From Kribbella steppae (GTDB taxonomy: Bacteria > Actinomycetota > Actinomycetes > Propionibacteriales > Kribbellaceae): 64,000 nucleotides of DNA. Made by a program: the position numbers and the translations under genes. Location: contig NZ_SLWN01000002.1 in NCBI RefSeq assembly GCF_004342025.1, positions 124,001-188,000 of the forward strand, read 5' to 3'. The stretch's first letter is position 1. Each line of letters opens with the position of its first letter. Under the pieces are notes generated by a model. It worked only from the letters and a program-made list of their open reading frames with translations. It was not told the DNA's origin and ran no database searches. Of the stretch, positions 18,256 to 27,001 are shown piece by piece.

Positions 18256-18666
18256 CTACAGGACGGGGCGGTCCTTGGTCGGGTCGTCCGCAAGGGCCTC
18301 GGTGGACGCCTTCTGGAAGATGCCGACCAGTACGCCGACCGCGGCCAGGGCGAGTGCGACCGAGACGGCCTTGGTGGAGCCGCCCCAGAAGCTGTAGGCG
18401 ACCAGGAGCTGGATCAGCTGGGCGAACACGGCAGGTCCACGGCTCCACGTCGACGCGCGGGACAGGCCACGGGCGACGATCCCGAGGCCCACGCCGTACA
18501 GGACGAAGAAGGCGGAGGTGGTCAGTCCGAGGACCAGCCGGGAGCTTTGGATCGTAAATGCTTCGGCAATTCCGAGAACGACCAGCACGAGCCCTTCCGC
18601 AGCGACCACAGCCGCGGCTAGCTTGAGCGGTCTCGGTACGGCGGCAGCTGGGGGGTCGGTCGGCAT
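18256..18666 (-). CDS. Four-helix membrane protein, unknown family
   Basis: This 136-residue protein begins MPTDPPAAAVPRPLK. It shows four hydrophobic helices, about residues 14-36, 43-65, 74-95 and 98-118. A short charged C-terminal tail ends TKDRPVL. There are no catalytic motifs. The start is the first family-like methionine; upstream in-frame residues are basic and overlap the promoter zone. It abuts the sigma-factor gene tail to tail. Such proteins are widespread and uncharacterised in actinobacteria. Confidence 0.75.
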   Translation of the reverse strand: MPTDPPAAAVPRPLKLAAAVVAAEGLVLVVLGIAEAFTIQSSRLVLGLTTSAFFVLYGVGLGIVARGLSRASTWSRGPAVFAQLIQLLVAYSFWGGSTKAVSVALALAAVGVLVGIFQKASTEALADDPTKDRPVL

Positions 18667-18683
18667 GTCCGTCAGCTTAGGGC

Positions 18684-18731
18684 GTGTCTCCTGAGCCCGT
18701 GCAGTGTGATCTGCGCGGGGTGAGGAGACAC
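18684..18731. repeat. 9-bp inverted repeat upstream of the membrane-protein gene
   Basis: GTGTCTCCT (18684-18692) and AGGAGACAC (18723-18731) are perfect inverted arms 30 bases apart. They lie just upstream of the start at 18666. They could be an operator pair or part of a leader hairpin. The rest of the roughly 510-base gap up to whiB1 holds a CRP-like site and no gene that I can support. Confidence 0.4.
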
Positions 18732-19033
18732 TCTCTGGGTGCTCCGTGCCGGACGTGATTCGGGCGCGCGGGTCGACCACCCTGCTCTTCCTGCGTTCCC
18801 GCACGGGCCGCAGGAACCCCAGCCCCACAGGGATTTGAGGTTGTGCGTAACCCGAAGGCGGTTAGATCGGTTACTTGCAGTGAACGGGTGATCGCGGGAA
18901 CGAGTCTCTGTCCGGTTAACGGACGGGGCGAACCGCTGGGCACCGGTTCGTAGTGTTAAGGAAGTGTTGTGATCGGATCGACAACTCCAGAACCCTTGTT
19001 TCACCCAGCCGAGATTGGGAACATGGTCTCGTT

Positions 19034-19063
19034 CGTGAAAACGTTCACAACACGTCTTAGGAT
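19034..19063 (+). promoter_or_regulatory. CRP-like site and -10 box in the whiB1 promoter
   Basis: CGTGA-N6-TCACA at 19034-19049 matches the CRP/FNR-type consensus TGTGA-N6-TCACA at nine of ten fixed positions. A TAGGAT (19058-19063) suits a -10 box, so the site would overlap the -35 region. Mycobacterial whiB1 is known to be directly controlled by the cAMP receptor protein, which supports the reading. Confidence 0.55.
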
Positions 19064-19179
19064 CGAACACCTCGCACCACACGCCTCGTGTGCGAGCTGA
19101 ACCACGAGTAAAGCCGCGCTGCCTGGGCACAGACCAAGCTCACAGCGTACGACAACTACTGAGAGAGATGGGATCCGCC

Positions 19180-19431
19180 ATGGATTGGCGCCACCGGGCC
19201 GTTTGCCTCGATGAGGACCCGGAACTGTTCTTCCCCATCGGCAACACCGGGCCCGCGATCATGCAGATCGAGGAGGCCAAGCAGGTGTGCCGTCGCTGCG
19301 ACGTGCGTGAGCAGTGCCTCGCGTGGGCGCTGGAAGCCGGTCAGGACCATGGGGTCTGGGGCGGACTGAGTGAGGACGAGCGCCGCGCCCTCAAGCGCCG
19401 TAACGCTCGCGCCCGCATCCGCACCGCCTGA
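19180..19431 (+). CDS. whiB1: WhiB1/WblE-type iron-sulfur transcription factor
   Basis: This 83-residue protein is nearly superimposable on Mycobacterium WhiB1. Cysteines fall at 9, 37, 40 and 46, and FFPIGNTGPA, the GVWGGLSEDERRALKRRNAR turn and the basic tail are all present. WhiB1 binds a nitric-oxide-sensitive [4Fe-4S] cluster, contacts region 4 of the primary sigma factor, and is essential in mycobacteria. MDWRH is the conserved start; an in-frame ATG four codons earlier is possible. The neighbour pdtaS lies convergently downstream, as in mycobacteria. Confidence 0.95.
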   Translation: MDWRHRAVCLDEDPELFFPIGNTGPAIMQIEEAKQVCRRCDVREQCLAWALEAGQDHGVWGGLSEDERRALKRRNARARIRTA

Positions 19432-19444
19432 GCTAGAACTTTCG

Positions 19445-19480
19445 AGGCCCCGCGGACCTACCCCGCGGGGCCTTTCGCTT
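19445..19480 (+). terminator. Terminator of whiB1
   Basis: Arms 19445-19455 and 19463-19473 (aggccccgcgg / ccgcggggcct) pair perfectly and are followed by TTCGCTT. It begins 13 bases after the whiB1 stop. Confidence 0.85.
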
Positions 19481-19521
19481 CCCCGCACCCCCTCGGTTGG
19501 CTGACCCACGAGAGGGGCGCG

Positions 19522-21000
19522 CTAGTCCTTGACGGGGATGTCGAGGGTGACCTGGGCGCCGTGCTCGCCGTCGTGGCGTGGTCCGAACTCCAGGGTGCCG
19601 TCGAGTTCGCCGATGACGAGGGTGCGGACGATGGACAGGCCTAGGTTGCCGGACAGTTCGGAGTCGAAGTTCGCCGGCAGGCCGTGCCCGTCGTCGACGA
19701 CGGTGACGTGCAGCCGGCCGACCGACCGCTCGGCGGACAGCTCGATCGTCCCGCTGGCCTCTTCCCCGTCCCGGGACCGGAACGCGTGCTCCACCGAGTT
19801 CTGCATCAGCTCCGTCAGCACCATCGCCAGCGGGGTCGCGATCTCGGAGTCCAGTACGCCGAAGCTGCCGGAGCGCTTGGTCTCGACCGACGTGGCGACC
19901 GTCGACACATCGGCCACCATCGCCCCGACCCGGTCGGCGACGTCGTCGAAGTCCACGTGCTCGTCGAACGACTCCGACAGCGTCTCGTGCACGATCGCGA
20001 TCGACCCGACCCGCCGGACCGCCTCGGCCAGTGCGGCCTGGGCTTCCGGCACGGTGATCCGCCGGCCCTGCATCCGGAGTAACGCGGCGACGGTCTGCAA
20101 GTTGTTCTTGACGCGATGATGAATTTCCCGGATGGTCGCCTCTTTGGTGACCAGCTCCCGCTCCCGGCTGCGCAGCTCCGTCACGTCCCGGAGCAGGATG
20201 AGTGCCCCCACGTGCTGGCCGTCGGCGCGCAGCGGGATCGCGCGCAGGAACAGCGTCGCCTCCGGGTTCTCGATCTCGAACTCCTTGGCCGCCCGCCCGG
20301 TCAGCACCGACGCCAGGACGTCGTCGACCTTGTGCCCGCTGTGCAGCAGCTCACCGGTGACGTCCTTCAGCCGGCTCCCGACCAGGTCGGTGACGAGCCC
20401 CATCCGGCGGTACGCCGACAACGCGTTCGGGCTGGCGAACGTCACCATCCCGTGCCGATCGACGCGGATACACCCGTCACCCACGCGTGGGGTGGTGGAC
20501 AGCAGCCGCTCCCCGCCGTACGGGAAGATGCCGTCGGTGATCATCCGGGCCAGGTCCGTCGCGCTCTGCAGGTAAGCGATCTCCAGCCGGGACGGCGTCC
20601 GGACGCCGAGCAGGTTGGTGTTCCGCGCGATCACCGCGATCACCCGGGTGCCGCGCCGTACCGGGATCGTCTCGACCCGGACCGGGACGTCGTCGCGCCA
20701 CTCCGGGTCACCCTCCCGGCAGATCCGGCCGCCGTCGTAGGCCTGGTCCAGCAGGTGCCGGCGACCGCGCGGGATGAAGCTGCCGACGATGTCGTCCAGG
20801 TACGCCGTGGGTCCGGTGGTGGGCCGCATCTGCGCCCCGGCCCAGAAGCCGAGGCCTTCGGTGTCCGGCAGCCAGAGCACCAGGTCGGCGAACGACAGGT
20901 CGGCCAGCATCTGCCAGTCCGAGACGAGCAGCTGCAGGCGGTCCAGGTCGGCCTGGTCCAGGGTCGTGTGGTTCCGCGCCACGTCGCTCAAAGACGGCAC
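19522..21000 (-). CDS. pdtaS: Sensor histidine kinase PdtaS
   Basis: This 492-residue soluble kinase belongs to the HWE/HisKA_2 type. The N-terminal GAF domain (about 25-150) contains LVLWLPDTEGLGFWAG. A PAS domain (about 175-275) follows. The phosphoacceptor helix IREIHHRVKNNLQTVAAL is near residue 295, and a C-terminal HATPase has LTELMQNSVEHAF and DDGHGLP. In mycobacteria PdtaS phosphorylates the antiterminator response regulator PdtaR and links c-di-GMP, copper or NO signals to RNA-level control. The partner pdtaR is not in this window. GTG is the start. Adjacency to whiB1 is conserved. Confidence 0.93.
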   Translation of the reverse strand: MPSLSDVARNHTTLDQADLDRLQLLVSDWQMLADLSFADLVLWLPDTEGLGFWAGAQMRPTTGPTAYLDDIVGSFIPRGRRHLLDQAYDGGRICREGDPEWRDDVPVRVETIPVRRGTRVIAVIARNTNLLGVRTPSRLEIAYLQSATDLARMITDGIFPYGGERLLSTTPRVGDGCIRVDRHGMVTFASPNALSAYRRMGLVTDLVGSRLKDVTGELLHSGHKVDDVLASVLTGRAAKEFEIENPEATLFLRAIPLRADGQHVGALILLRDVTELRSRERELVTKEATIREIHHRVKNNLQTVAALLRMQGRRITVPEAQAALAEAVRRVGSIAIVHETLSESFDEHVDFDDVADRVGAMVADVSTVATSVETKRSGSFGVLDSEIATPLAMVLTELMQNSVEHAFRSRDGEEASGTIELSAERSVGRLHVTVVDDGHGLPANFDSELSGNLGLSIVRTLVIGELDGTLEFGPRHDGEHGAQVTLDIPVKD

Positions 21001-21118
21001 AGCCTGAGCCTACCGGCGTGGCCCCGGGTCCTCGGCTACCAGTACCACCACTGGTCCGGCTTGATAGAAGGGCCCGGATGGGTGTTGATTGAGCAGGCAC
21101 GGATGAAAGGATGCTCGG

Positions 21119-22024
21119 GTGGAGTCGACGTACTGGCAGGACGTGATGGCCGCGGATTACGCGGTACCGGGCGACCGTGCGCTGACCGACCTCACCGAGG
21201 AACTCGTCCGCGGCCTCGCCAGTACCAACCCGCAGGTCCGCGACGCGCTCGCGTATCCGACGCTCGCGACCTGGCTGGAGCGCGGGGTGTACGACGACCT
21301 GCTGCCGGGCTTCGGTGACGGCCTGTGCGCCGGACTCGCCTACGGGCTGGGTGAGGACGGCACCGACACCGTCTTCCGCCGCTCCTTCACCGCGCTGACG
21401 CTGGCGGAGGTGATCCACCGCGACAACGCCGAGTTCCTGGTGCACGACGAAGTGGTGATGCGCTGGGGTGACCGGCTGGCCACCTGGCTGCTGCGGGAGC
21501 GCGACCTGCGGGGGTATGTGCCGGACTGCGGCTGGGCGCACGCAGTGGCCCATGGCGCGGACGCGATCGGCGCTCTGGCCCGGTCACGGCACTGCGACGC
21601 CGGGGTGCTTCGGGCGCTGCTCGACGTACTGGCCGACCGGATCGTGAAGGACACGCAGTACCGCTGGGTGCACGAGGAGCACGACCGGGTCGCGCACGCG
21701 GTGATGACGATCCTGCACCGGAACATGCTGACCAGCGACGAGCTGGAGCGCTGGCTGAAGCCGGTCGCGGCCACCGCGGCCCAGCAGCCGTTGATGCACG
21801 AGACGCTGCCGGAGTGGCCGACTCCCTCGGTCTTCAACGCCCGCGGCGTACTGCATGTCCTGCTGAGCCAGCTGGCGATCGGGGTGAAGGGCTTCCCCAT
21901 CCCGGGAGACGACGAGCTGTTCGGCCGACCGATCGAGGCTCGTGCGGACATGCTGCTGATGCTCACCGAGGCCGTGCAGGCCTCCCAGCCGTACATCTAC
22001 CGCCCGGCCGCTACTCCGTCCTAG
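21119..22024 (+). CDS. DUF2785 family protein
   Basis: This 301-residue soluble all-helical protein carries the DUF2785 hallmark DCGWAHAVAHGADAIGALA (about residues 140-158). The preceding acidic region has FLVHDEVVMRWGDRL. The histidines and aspartates of the hallmark look like a conserved site, but no activity is known to me. GTG at 21119 is chosen with AAGG about 10 bases upstream. It ends one base before the stop of the opposite-strand phosphatase-like gene. Confidence 0.85.
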   Translation: MESTYWQDVMAADYAVPGDRALTDLTEELVRGLASTNPQVRDALAYPTLATWLERGVYDDLLPGFGDGLCAGLAYGLGEDGTDTVFRRSFTALTLAEVIHRDNAEFLVHDEVVMRWGDRLATWLLRERDLRGYVPDCGWAHAVAHGADAIGALARSRHCDAGVLRALLDVLADRIVKDTQYRWVHEEHDRVAHAVMTILHRNMLTSDELERWLKPVAATAAQQPLMHETLPEWPTPSVFNARGVLHVLLSQLAIGVKGFPIPGDDELFGRPIEARADMLLMLTEAVQASQPYIYRPAATPS

Positions 22025-22025
22025 G

Positions 22026-23003
22026 CTAGCCAGTCTTGGGCAGGGCGACTGTGGCCACGACGGCCCGGTGATCGCTGCCCTTGATCGCGTACGTCGTGAA
22101 CCTGCCCGGCTCGAGCTGCCGGGTGATCAGCACGTGGTCGATCTGGGTCCGTGTCACCGCCGGCCGATCCGACGGCCAGGTGCCGACCAGCCCGGAGCCG
22201 GTCAACGACGCCACACTGCGGCAATTCGAACCGAGAGCATGCCGGAAGTCGGCGTGGTCCGTGGTCGCGTTGAAGTCGCCCGCCACGATCGTCGGCGGAT
22301 TCTGGGCGCACCACAGCCGGAGCACCCCGAGATCCTGTTTCCAGGTGGTCACCTCGGACGGCAGCGGCGGAAACCCGTGATACGCGATCAGCCGCACCTC
22401 CCCCAGGTTCCCGCCGGTGACGATGATGTGTCCGAAGGTCGTCGCGGACTGGTCCTCGGCGAACCGCACCGCGCCGAGTGACGACGACACCAGGACGCTG
22501 GTCGCACTCTCCACCGCCGCACTCGGTTGCAGCGTGTAACCGTTGTAGACAAGGCCTTGCAGCTGCGCCCGGATCTCCTCACGTACGTCGGCCTGTGCCT
22601 CCGGCAACGAAACCAGGTCTGGCCTACGCTCACGGATCACCTTGGCCACCGCACCCGCGTCGGCCCCACCGCCGAGCACGTTCGCGACCATGATCGTCAG
22701 CACCCGCGACCCGGCCGACGGCGGCTTCGCATCCGAGAACTGCCGGGGTGCGGTCAGCGCCGCGCCGGTCAGCGCCAGCACCATCACCAGAACGGCGGCG
22801 ATCCGCCATCCGCGCCGTACCGGCATCAGAATCCCCAGCACCAGGAGGACGACCAGTCCCTGCGGGCGAAACGCCACGAGTTGCGCGAACGGGGTGACCT
22901 CGTCCAGTCCGAACAGCTCCGGATACAGGGGAACGGCAACGATCAGCAGGAACAGGACGGACAGGACGACCCGCCGGACCAACCATGCGCGTTCGTTATC
23001 CAT
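22026..23003 (-). CDS. Membrane-anchored endonuclease/exonuclease/phosphatase family protein
   Basis: This 325-residue protein has three N-terminal hydrophobic helices (about 10-28, 42-60, 65-84). An EEP catalytic domain (about 100-325), probably outside the membrane, follows. EEP signatures are VAGDFNATTDHADF, TQIDHVLIT and KGSDHRAVVATV, which hold the metal and catalytic Asp, Asn and His residues. The motif near PDLVSLPEAQ supplies the metal-binding Glu in this family. Substrates of such membrane EEP proteins range from lipids to nucleic acids, and the sequence does not decide. Confidence 0.88.
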   Translation of the reverse strand: MDNERAWLVRRVVLSVLFLLIVAVPLYPELFGLDEVTPFAQLVAFRPQGLVVLLVLGILMPVRRGWRIAAVLVMVLALTGAALTAPRQFSDAKPPSAGSRVLTIMVANVLGGGADAGAVAKVIRERRPDLVSLPEAQADVREEIRAQLQGLVYNGYTLQPSAAVESATSVLVSSSLGAVRFAEDQSATTFGHIIVTGGNLGEVRLIAYHGFPPLPSEVTTWKQDLGVLRLWCAQNPPTIVAGDFNATTDHADFRHALGSNCRSVASLTGSGLVGTWPSDRPAVTRTQIDHVLITRQLEPGRFTTYAIKGSDHRAVVATVALPKTG

Positions 23004-23083
23004 GAACCACCCTGAAGATCTAGTCCGGTGTCCGGTCGAACGGTAGCGTGCTCCGTTGCGCCTGTGTCCCGAGGAGGTTTGCA

Positions 23084-23365
23084 GTGTCCCGATTGTCCGC
23101 GGTCAAACCCGCGTACTGGATCTCCGGCGTCCTGCTGGCGGTCGCGGTCGTCGTACCGCTCCTGGTGTCCACCTACGCCAAGGACGAGCCCCGGCTGTGG
23201 GGCTTCCCGTTCTTCTACTGGTACCAGCTCCTGTGGGTCTTCCTCTCCGCGGGCCTGGTCAGCATCTGCTACCGGCTGGTGATCACCGAGGAACGTAAGC
23301 GGCGAGCGGCAGCAGGGCTCGGAAACCCGGACAAGCCGGGTACGGCCAAGGAGGGCGACCAGTGA
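23084..23365 (+). CDS. DUF3311 membrane protein, symporter partner
   Basis: This 93-residue protein has two hydrophobic helices and the DUF3311 motif GFPFFYWYQLLWV. The start GTG follows GAGGAGG by 7 bases; upstream in-frame residues are not family-like. DUF3311 genes stand directly before sodium:solute symporter genes, and here the stop overlaps the symporter start by four bases. It is probably a small subunit or assembly partner of that transporter. Confidence 0.88.
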   Translation: MSRLSAVKPAYWISGVLLAVAVVVPLLVSTYAKDEPRLWGFPFFYWYQLLWVFLSAGLVSICYRLVITEERKRRAAAGLGNPDKPGTAKEGDQ

Positions 23366-25017
23366 ACCACAGCGTCGACTGGGTCCAGCTGATCATCGTC
23401 ATCGTCATCTTCGGCGCCGTCACCGTGATGGGCTTCATGGCGGCCCGATGGCGCAACACCGGCAACCTGGAGAGCCTGGACGAGTGGGGTCTGGGCGGCC
23501 GCGGGTTCGGCACCTTCATCACCTGGTTCCTGCTCGGTGGCGACCTCTACACCGCGTACACGTTCATCGCCGTACCGGCCGCAATGTACGCCACCGGCGC
23601 GATCAGCGGCTTCTTCGCGGTGCCGTACACGATCGTGGTCTATCCGATCATCTTCATCTTCATGTCCCGGCTGTGGTCGGTCTCGCACCGCAACGGCTAC
23701 GTGACCCCGGCCGACTTCGTCGGCGGGCGGTACGGCAGTCGCGCCCTTTCACTCGCGGTCGCGGTGACCGGCATCCTGGCGACGATGCCCTACATCGCCT
23801 TGCAGCTGGTCGGTATGCAGGCCGTGTTCGAGACGATGGGTCTCGGCGGCGACAACCTGCTGGCCAAGGACCTGCCGCTGCTGATCGCGTTCGCGGTGCT
23901 GGCGGCGTACACCTACTCCTCCGGCCTGCGGGCGCCGGCGATGATCGCGTTCGTCAAGGACGGTCTGATCTACCTGGTGATCGCGGTGGCGATCTTCTAC
24001 CTGCCCGGCGTGCTGGGCGGCTGGGGCTCGATCTTCGACGCCGCGGAGGCCAAGCTCACTGCGACGAACCCGGCCACCGGGAAGCCGGTCGGCGCGTTCA
24101 TCCCGGGTGAGTCGGGTTTCTCGGCGTACTGGACGCTGGCGCTCGGTTCGGCGATGGCGCTGTTCATGTACCCGCACTCGGTGACCGCGGTGCTGTCGAC
24201 CAAGAACCGCAACATCGTCCGGCGGAACGCCGCGATCCTGCCGGCGTACTCGCTGCTGCTCGGCCTGCTCGCGTTGCTCGGCTTCATGGCGATCAAGGCC
24301 AATGTGAACACCACCGGCCTGGACGGGCTGGCGAACCCGCAGCTGGCGATCCCGCGGCTGTTCGACCAGGAGTTCCCGTCCTGGTTCGCCGGGATCGCGT
24401 TCGCGGCGATCGCGGTCGGCGCGCTGGTGCCGGCGGCAATCATGTCGATCGCGGCGGCGAACCTGTTCACCCGCAACATCTACCGCGACTTCCTCAACCG
24501 CGACGCCACCCCGGCCCAGGAGGCGAAGGTCTCCAAGCTGGCGTCGCTGGCGGTGAAGCTGGGTGCGCTGGCGTTCGTGCTCGTGCTGGACAAGACGCTC
24601 GCGCTGAACTTCCAGCTGCTGGGCGGGATCTGGATCCTGCAGACCTTCCCGGCGATCGTGGTCGGCCTCTACACCAGGTGGTTCCACCGCTGGGCGCTGC
24701 TGGCCGGGTGGGCGGTCGCGATGTTGTTCGGCACCATCGAGGCCTACAACGTGATCAACCCGGCGACGAAGAAACACTTCGGCGGCTCGCTGGCCAACGT
24801 CCCGTTCACCGACACCCAGTCCTACATCGCGCTGACGGCGTTCGGGCTCAACCTGATCCTGGTCGTCGTGCTGACGCTGGTGTTCCGGGCGTTGAAGGTG
24901 CCGGACGGCGTGGACAACACGCACCCGTCGGACTACCGGGCCGACCAGGGTGACCCGGGTGTGAAGGACCTGCCCGAGCTCCTCGACGAGGGCGGCGCCT
25001 CGCCGGCCAAGTCCTAG
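23362..25017 (+). CDS. Sodium:solute symporter family transporter (monocarboxylate type)
   Basis: This 551-residue integral membrane protein of the SSS family has about 13 helices. It includes the characteristic region EWGLGGRGFGTFITWFLLGG near residue 40 and GSAMALFMYPHSVTAVLS around 260. The pairing with DUF3311 is typical of MctP-like permeases for lactate, pyruvate or other short monocarboxylates. The GTG start overlaps the preceding gene. A hairpin terminator follows the stop. The exact solute is inferred from family, not shown. Confidence 0.9.
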   Translation: MNHSVDWVQLIIVIVIFGAVTVMGFMAARWRNTGNLESLDEWGLGGRGFGTFITWFLLGGDLYTAYTFIAVPAAMYATGAISGFFAVPYTIVVYPIIFIFMSRLWSVSHRNGYVTPADFVGGRYGSRALSLAVAVTGILATMPYIALQLVGMQAVFETMGLGGDNLLAKDLPLLIAFAVLAAYTYSSGLRAPAMIAFVKDGLIYLVIAVAIFYLPGVLGGWGSIFDAAEAKLTATNPATGKPVGAFIPGESGFSAYWTLALGSAMALFMYPHSVTAVLSTKNRNIVRRNAAILPAYSLLLGLLALLGFMAIKANVNTTGLDGLANPQLAIPRLFDQEFPSWFAGIAFAAIAVGALVPAAIMSIAAANLFTRNIYRDFLNRDATPAQEAKVSKLASLAVKLGALAFVLVLDKTLALNFQLLGGIWILQTFPAIVVGLYTRWFHRWALLAGWAVAMLFGTIEAYNVINPATKKHFGGSLANVPFTDTQSYIALTAFGLNLILVVVLTLVFRALKVPDGVDNTHPSDYRADQGDPGVKDLPELLDEGGASPAKS

Positions 25018-25026
25018 GTGGTTGAC

Positions 25027-25061
25027 GGCGGCCCCTTTCGCCAGTGGCGCGAGGGGCCGCC
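25027..25061 (+). terminator. Terminator of the symporter operon
   Basis: Arms 25027-25036 and 25052-25061 (ggcggcccct / aggggccgcc) pair perfectly, with a smaller cgcc/ggcg pairing inside the loop. ATCACTCTTTGCT follows. The hairpin starts 10 bases after the stop. Confidence 0.8.
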
Positions 25062-25141
25062 ATCACTCTTTGCTGTTATGTCGACACGCTGCGGGCTCAG
25101 CTTGCCCGGGATTCCGGTGCGGGCGCGGCAGAATCGCGAGG

Positions 25142-25759
25142 GTGTTGCTGGTCCTCCTCGTTATGGTGCTCGCCGCGGGTGTGGCCTGGGTGACCGGTGG
25201 ACGCTTCACCCGGCTGGCCGACAACTCCCTGACCGGTGTGCATTGGCTGGCGGCCGCGGCGATCGGGCAGTTCCTCGGCTCGCTCACCGGAGGTACGGCG
25301 TACGCGGTCGGCCTGATCGGATCCGCGGTCTGCATCGCGGTCTTCCTCCGCCAGAACCTCCGCCATCCCGGTGTCGGCCTGCTTGCATTGGGTTTCCTCT
25401 GCAACGCCTTGGTGGTCGCACTGAACGGCGCAATGCCGGTCGCCACTGACGCCCTGGCCCGCGCCGGCGTAGGGCCCTTCGTCAGCGATCCGCGCCACGA
25501 ACTGTCCGACGCGACAACCACGTTGCCTTGGCTCGGCGACGTCGTACCAGTGGCCCTCCCCGGCCTCGGACAGGCGGTCAGCCCGGGTGATGTGCTGATC
25601 GCCGCCGGCGCGGGTCTCCTGCTGTACGCCGGAATGGGCGGATCGCACCGTATACCGGCCGAAACTGCGCCGGTGTGGGACGAACTGGAGCCCTGCGAGG
25701 GAACGCCCGCACTGCTTCGGCTAAAAGTCGAAGCCTCGGCCGATCACCCTCCTGAGTGA
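25142..25759 (+). CDS. DUF5317 family membrane protein
   Basis: This 205-residue protein has about five hydrophobic helices. The DUF5317-like core contains ALGFLCNALVVALNGAMPV and a conserved loop with LPWLGDVVPVALPGLGQAVS. A GTG start at 25142 begins the first helix; an ATG seven codons later is the alternative, since no clear ribosome site marks either. Its last 39 bases overlap the convergent HD-like gene. DUF5317 genes are often found beside HD-GYP membrane proteins, as here, but the function is unknown. Confidence 0.72.
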   Translation: MLLVLLVMVLAAGVAWVTGGRFTRLADNSLTGVHWLAAAAIGQFLGSLTGGTAYAVGLIGSAVCIAVFLRQNLRHPGVGLLALGFLCNALVVALNGAMPVATDALARAGVGPFVSDPRHELSDATTTLPWLGDVVPVALPGLGQAVSPGDVLIAAGAGLLLYAGMGGSHRIPAETAPVWDELEPCEGTPALLRLKVEASADHPPE

Positions 25760-27001
25760 CTCGACCACGACCGGGTCGTACTCCGCGCCGATGCCCAGAC
25801 CGATCGACTCCATCGCCTTGCCCGGCGACTGTCCGGTCCCCTCGCCGACCAGTTGCTCGTAGGCCAGCGCGACGTTGACGATCCCGCTCTCCAGCGGGAT
25901 GTCGGCGTTGTTGGCCCGGCCGTGCCGGTACGGATCGTTCGAGTGCCGGACGATCTCGGCGACGTGATCCAGGACGCCGGACCGTTCGATGACCGAGGCA
26001 CCGATCTCCGCCGCCCGCTGCCGCTCCTCCCGGGTCCGCAGCAGCGAAGCCCCACCAGGACTGGGATCCGCCAACGCCAACTGGCCGACTCCCGACAGAA
26101 GAGCTGCGTACTCCAGTGCCTCCATCCGCGGCGGCGCCAGCCCAAGGTCGTGGCCCAGGGCAACCGCCAGCTGAGCCGTCCGGGCGTTCTGCCCAGGACT
26201 GCTGAAGCCCGCGATCTCCGTACTGCGGGCCATCGACCGAACCGTGGTCCGATACGTCCGTTGCGCCGAAGCGAACCGCCGGAACGCGAACTGCGTCAAC
26301 AACAACGGCACCACGACCAGGGGCGGCGCCCAGAGGCCGAGCAACGCCGTACCGCAGGCGAGCAGGATGCCGCTGATCCCCATCGCCAAGCCGATGCGGC
26401 CCATCACCAAGAGCTCGTCGCGCAGCGCCGCCGGGAACGGCCGGTTGTGGCGTTCGGTGGCTTGTCCGGCGCCGATCAGCGCGTCACTGATCCCCGCGCT
26501 CAGGACCGCCAGAAGCATGGCGCCGGCCAGCCAGAGCGCGTCCTGCCACCGACCGGTCCAGTCGAGGTCACTGGGCACCAGCGCGGCGAAAACCGCGGCA
26601 GCACAGGCGACCGAGATCCCCCGTCGGGAGGACACGACGATGTCCCACCCCAGTCCGGCGATCGCGCGCGGCAGCAGACCCGCCACGGTCGCGACCGCGG
26701 TCACCGCCACGATCTGCGCGACATCCGGCGGAAACTCCACCGAGGGTCCGCGCAGCATCGCGTAGCCGAGCGCCGCGCTGGTTGCGATCGGCGCCCGGTT
26801 GCGGATCCGGTCGACCCGGAACTGCACCATCTCGCCGATCGCGATCAGCGCGCCGAAGGTCAGGGCGTACGACCACTCGGTCATGCCCTCTCGCGCGGTC
26901 AGGATGATCGCGATGAACGCCAGCGCCACACCGGCAGCCACGATGATGACACCACTGCCCATCCGGCGCAGTTCGAGGCCTTCCGTCATATTTCCGGCCA
27001 T
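25721..27001 (-). CDS. Membrane protein with a degenerate HD-GYP-like domain
   Basis: This 426-residue protein has a membrane part of about eight helices (residues 15-235) and a C-terminal domain shaped like an HD-GYP domain. The metal-binding residues are gone: where active members have LLHDIGK this one reads LLSGVGQLALADP (about 296-308), and no HHExxDGxGYP motif is present. It is therefore probably not a phosphodiesterase but a binding or partner protein. Its ATG overlaps the stop of the intact HD-GYP gene upstream (TGATG), so the two are made together. Confidence 0.8.
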   Translation of the reverse strand: MAGNMTEGLELRRMGSGVIIVAAGVALAFIAIILTAREGMTEWSYALTFGALIAIGEMVQFRVDRIRNRAPIATSAALGYAMLRGPSVEFPPDVAQIVAVTAVATVAGLLPRAIAGLGWDIVVSSRRGISVACAAAVFAALVPSDLDWTGRWQDALWLAGAMLLAVLSAGISDALIGAGQATERHNRPFPAALRDELLVMGRIGLAMGISGILLACGTALLGLWAPPLVVVPLLLTQFAFRRFASAQRTYRTTVRSMARSTEIAGFSSPGQNARTAQLAVALGHDLGLAPPRMEALEYAALLSGVGQLALADPSPGGASLLRTREERQRAAEIGASVIERSGVLDHVAEIVRHSNDPYRHGRANNADIPLESGIVNVALAYEQLVGEGTGQSPGKAMESIGLGIGAEYDPVVVESLRRVIGRGFDF

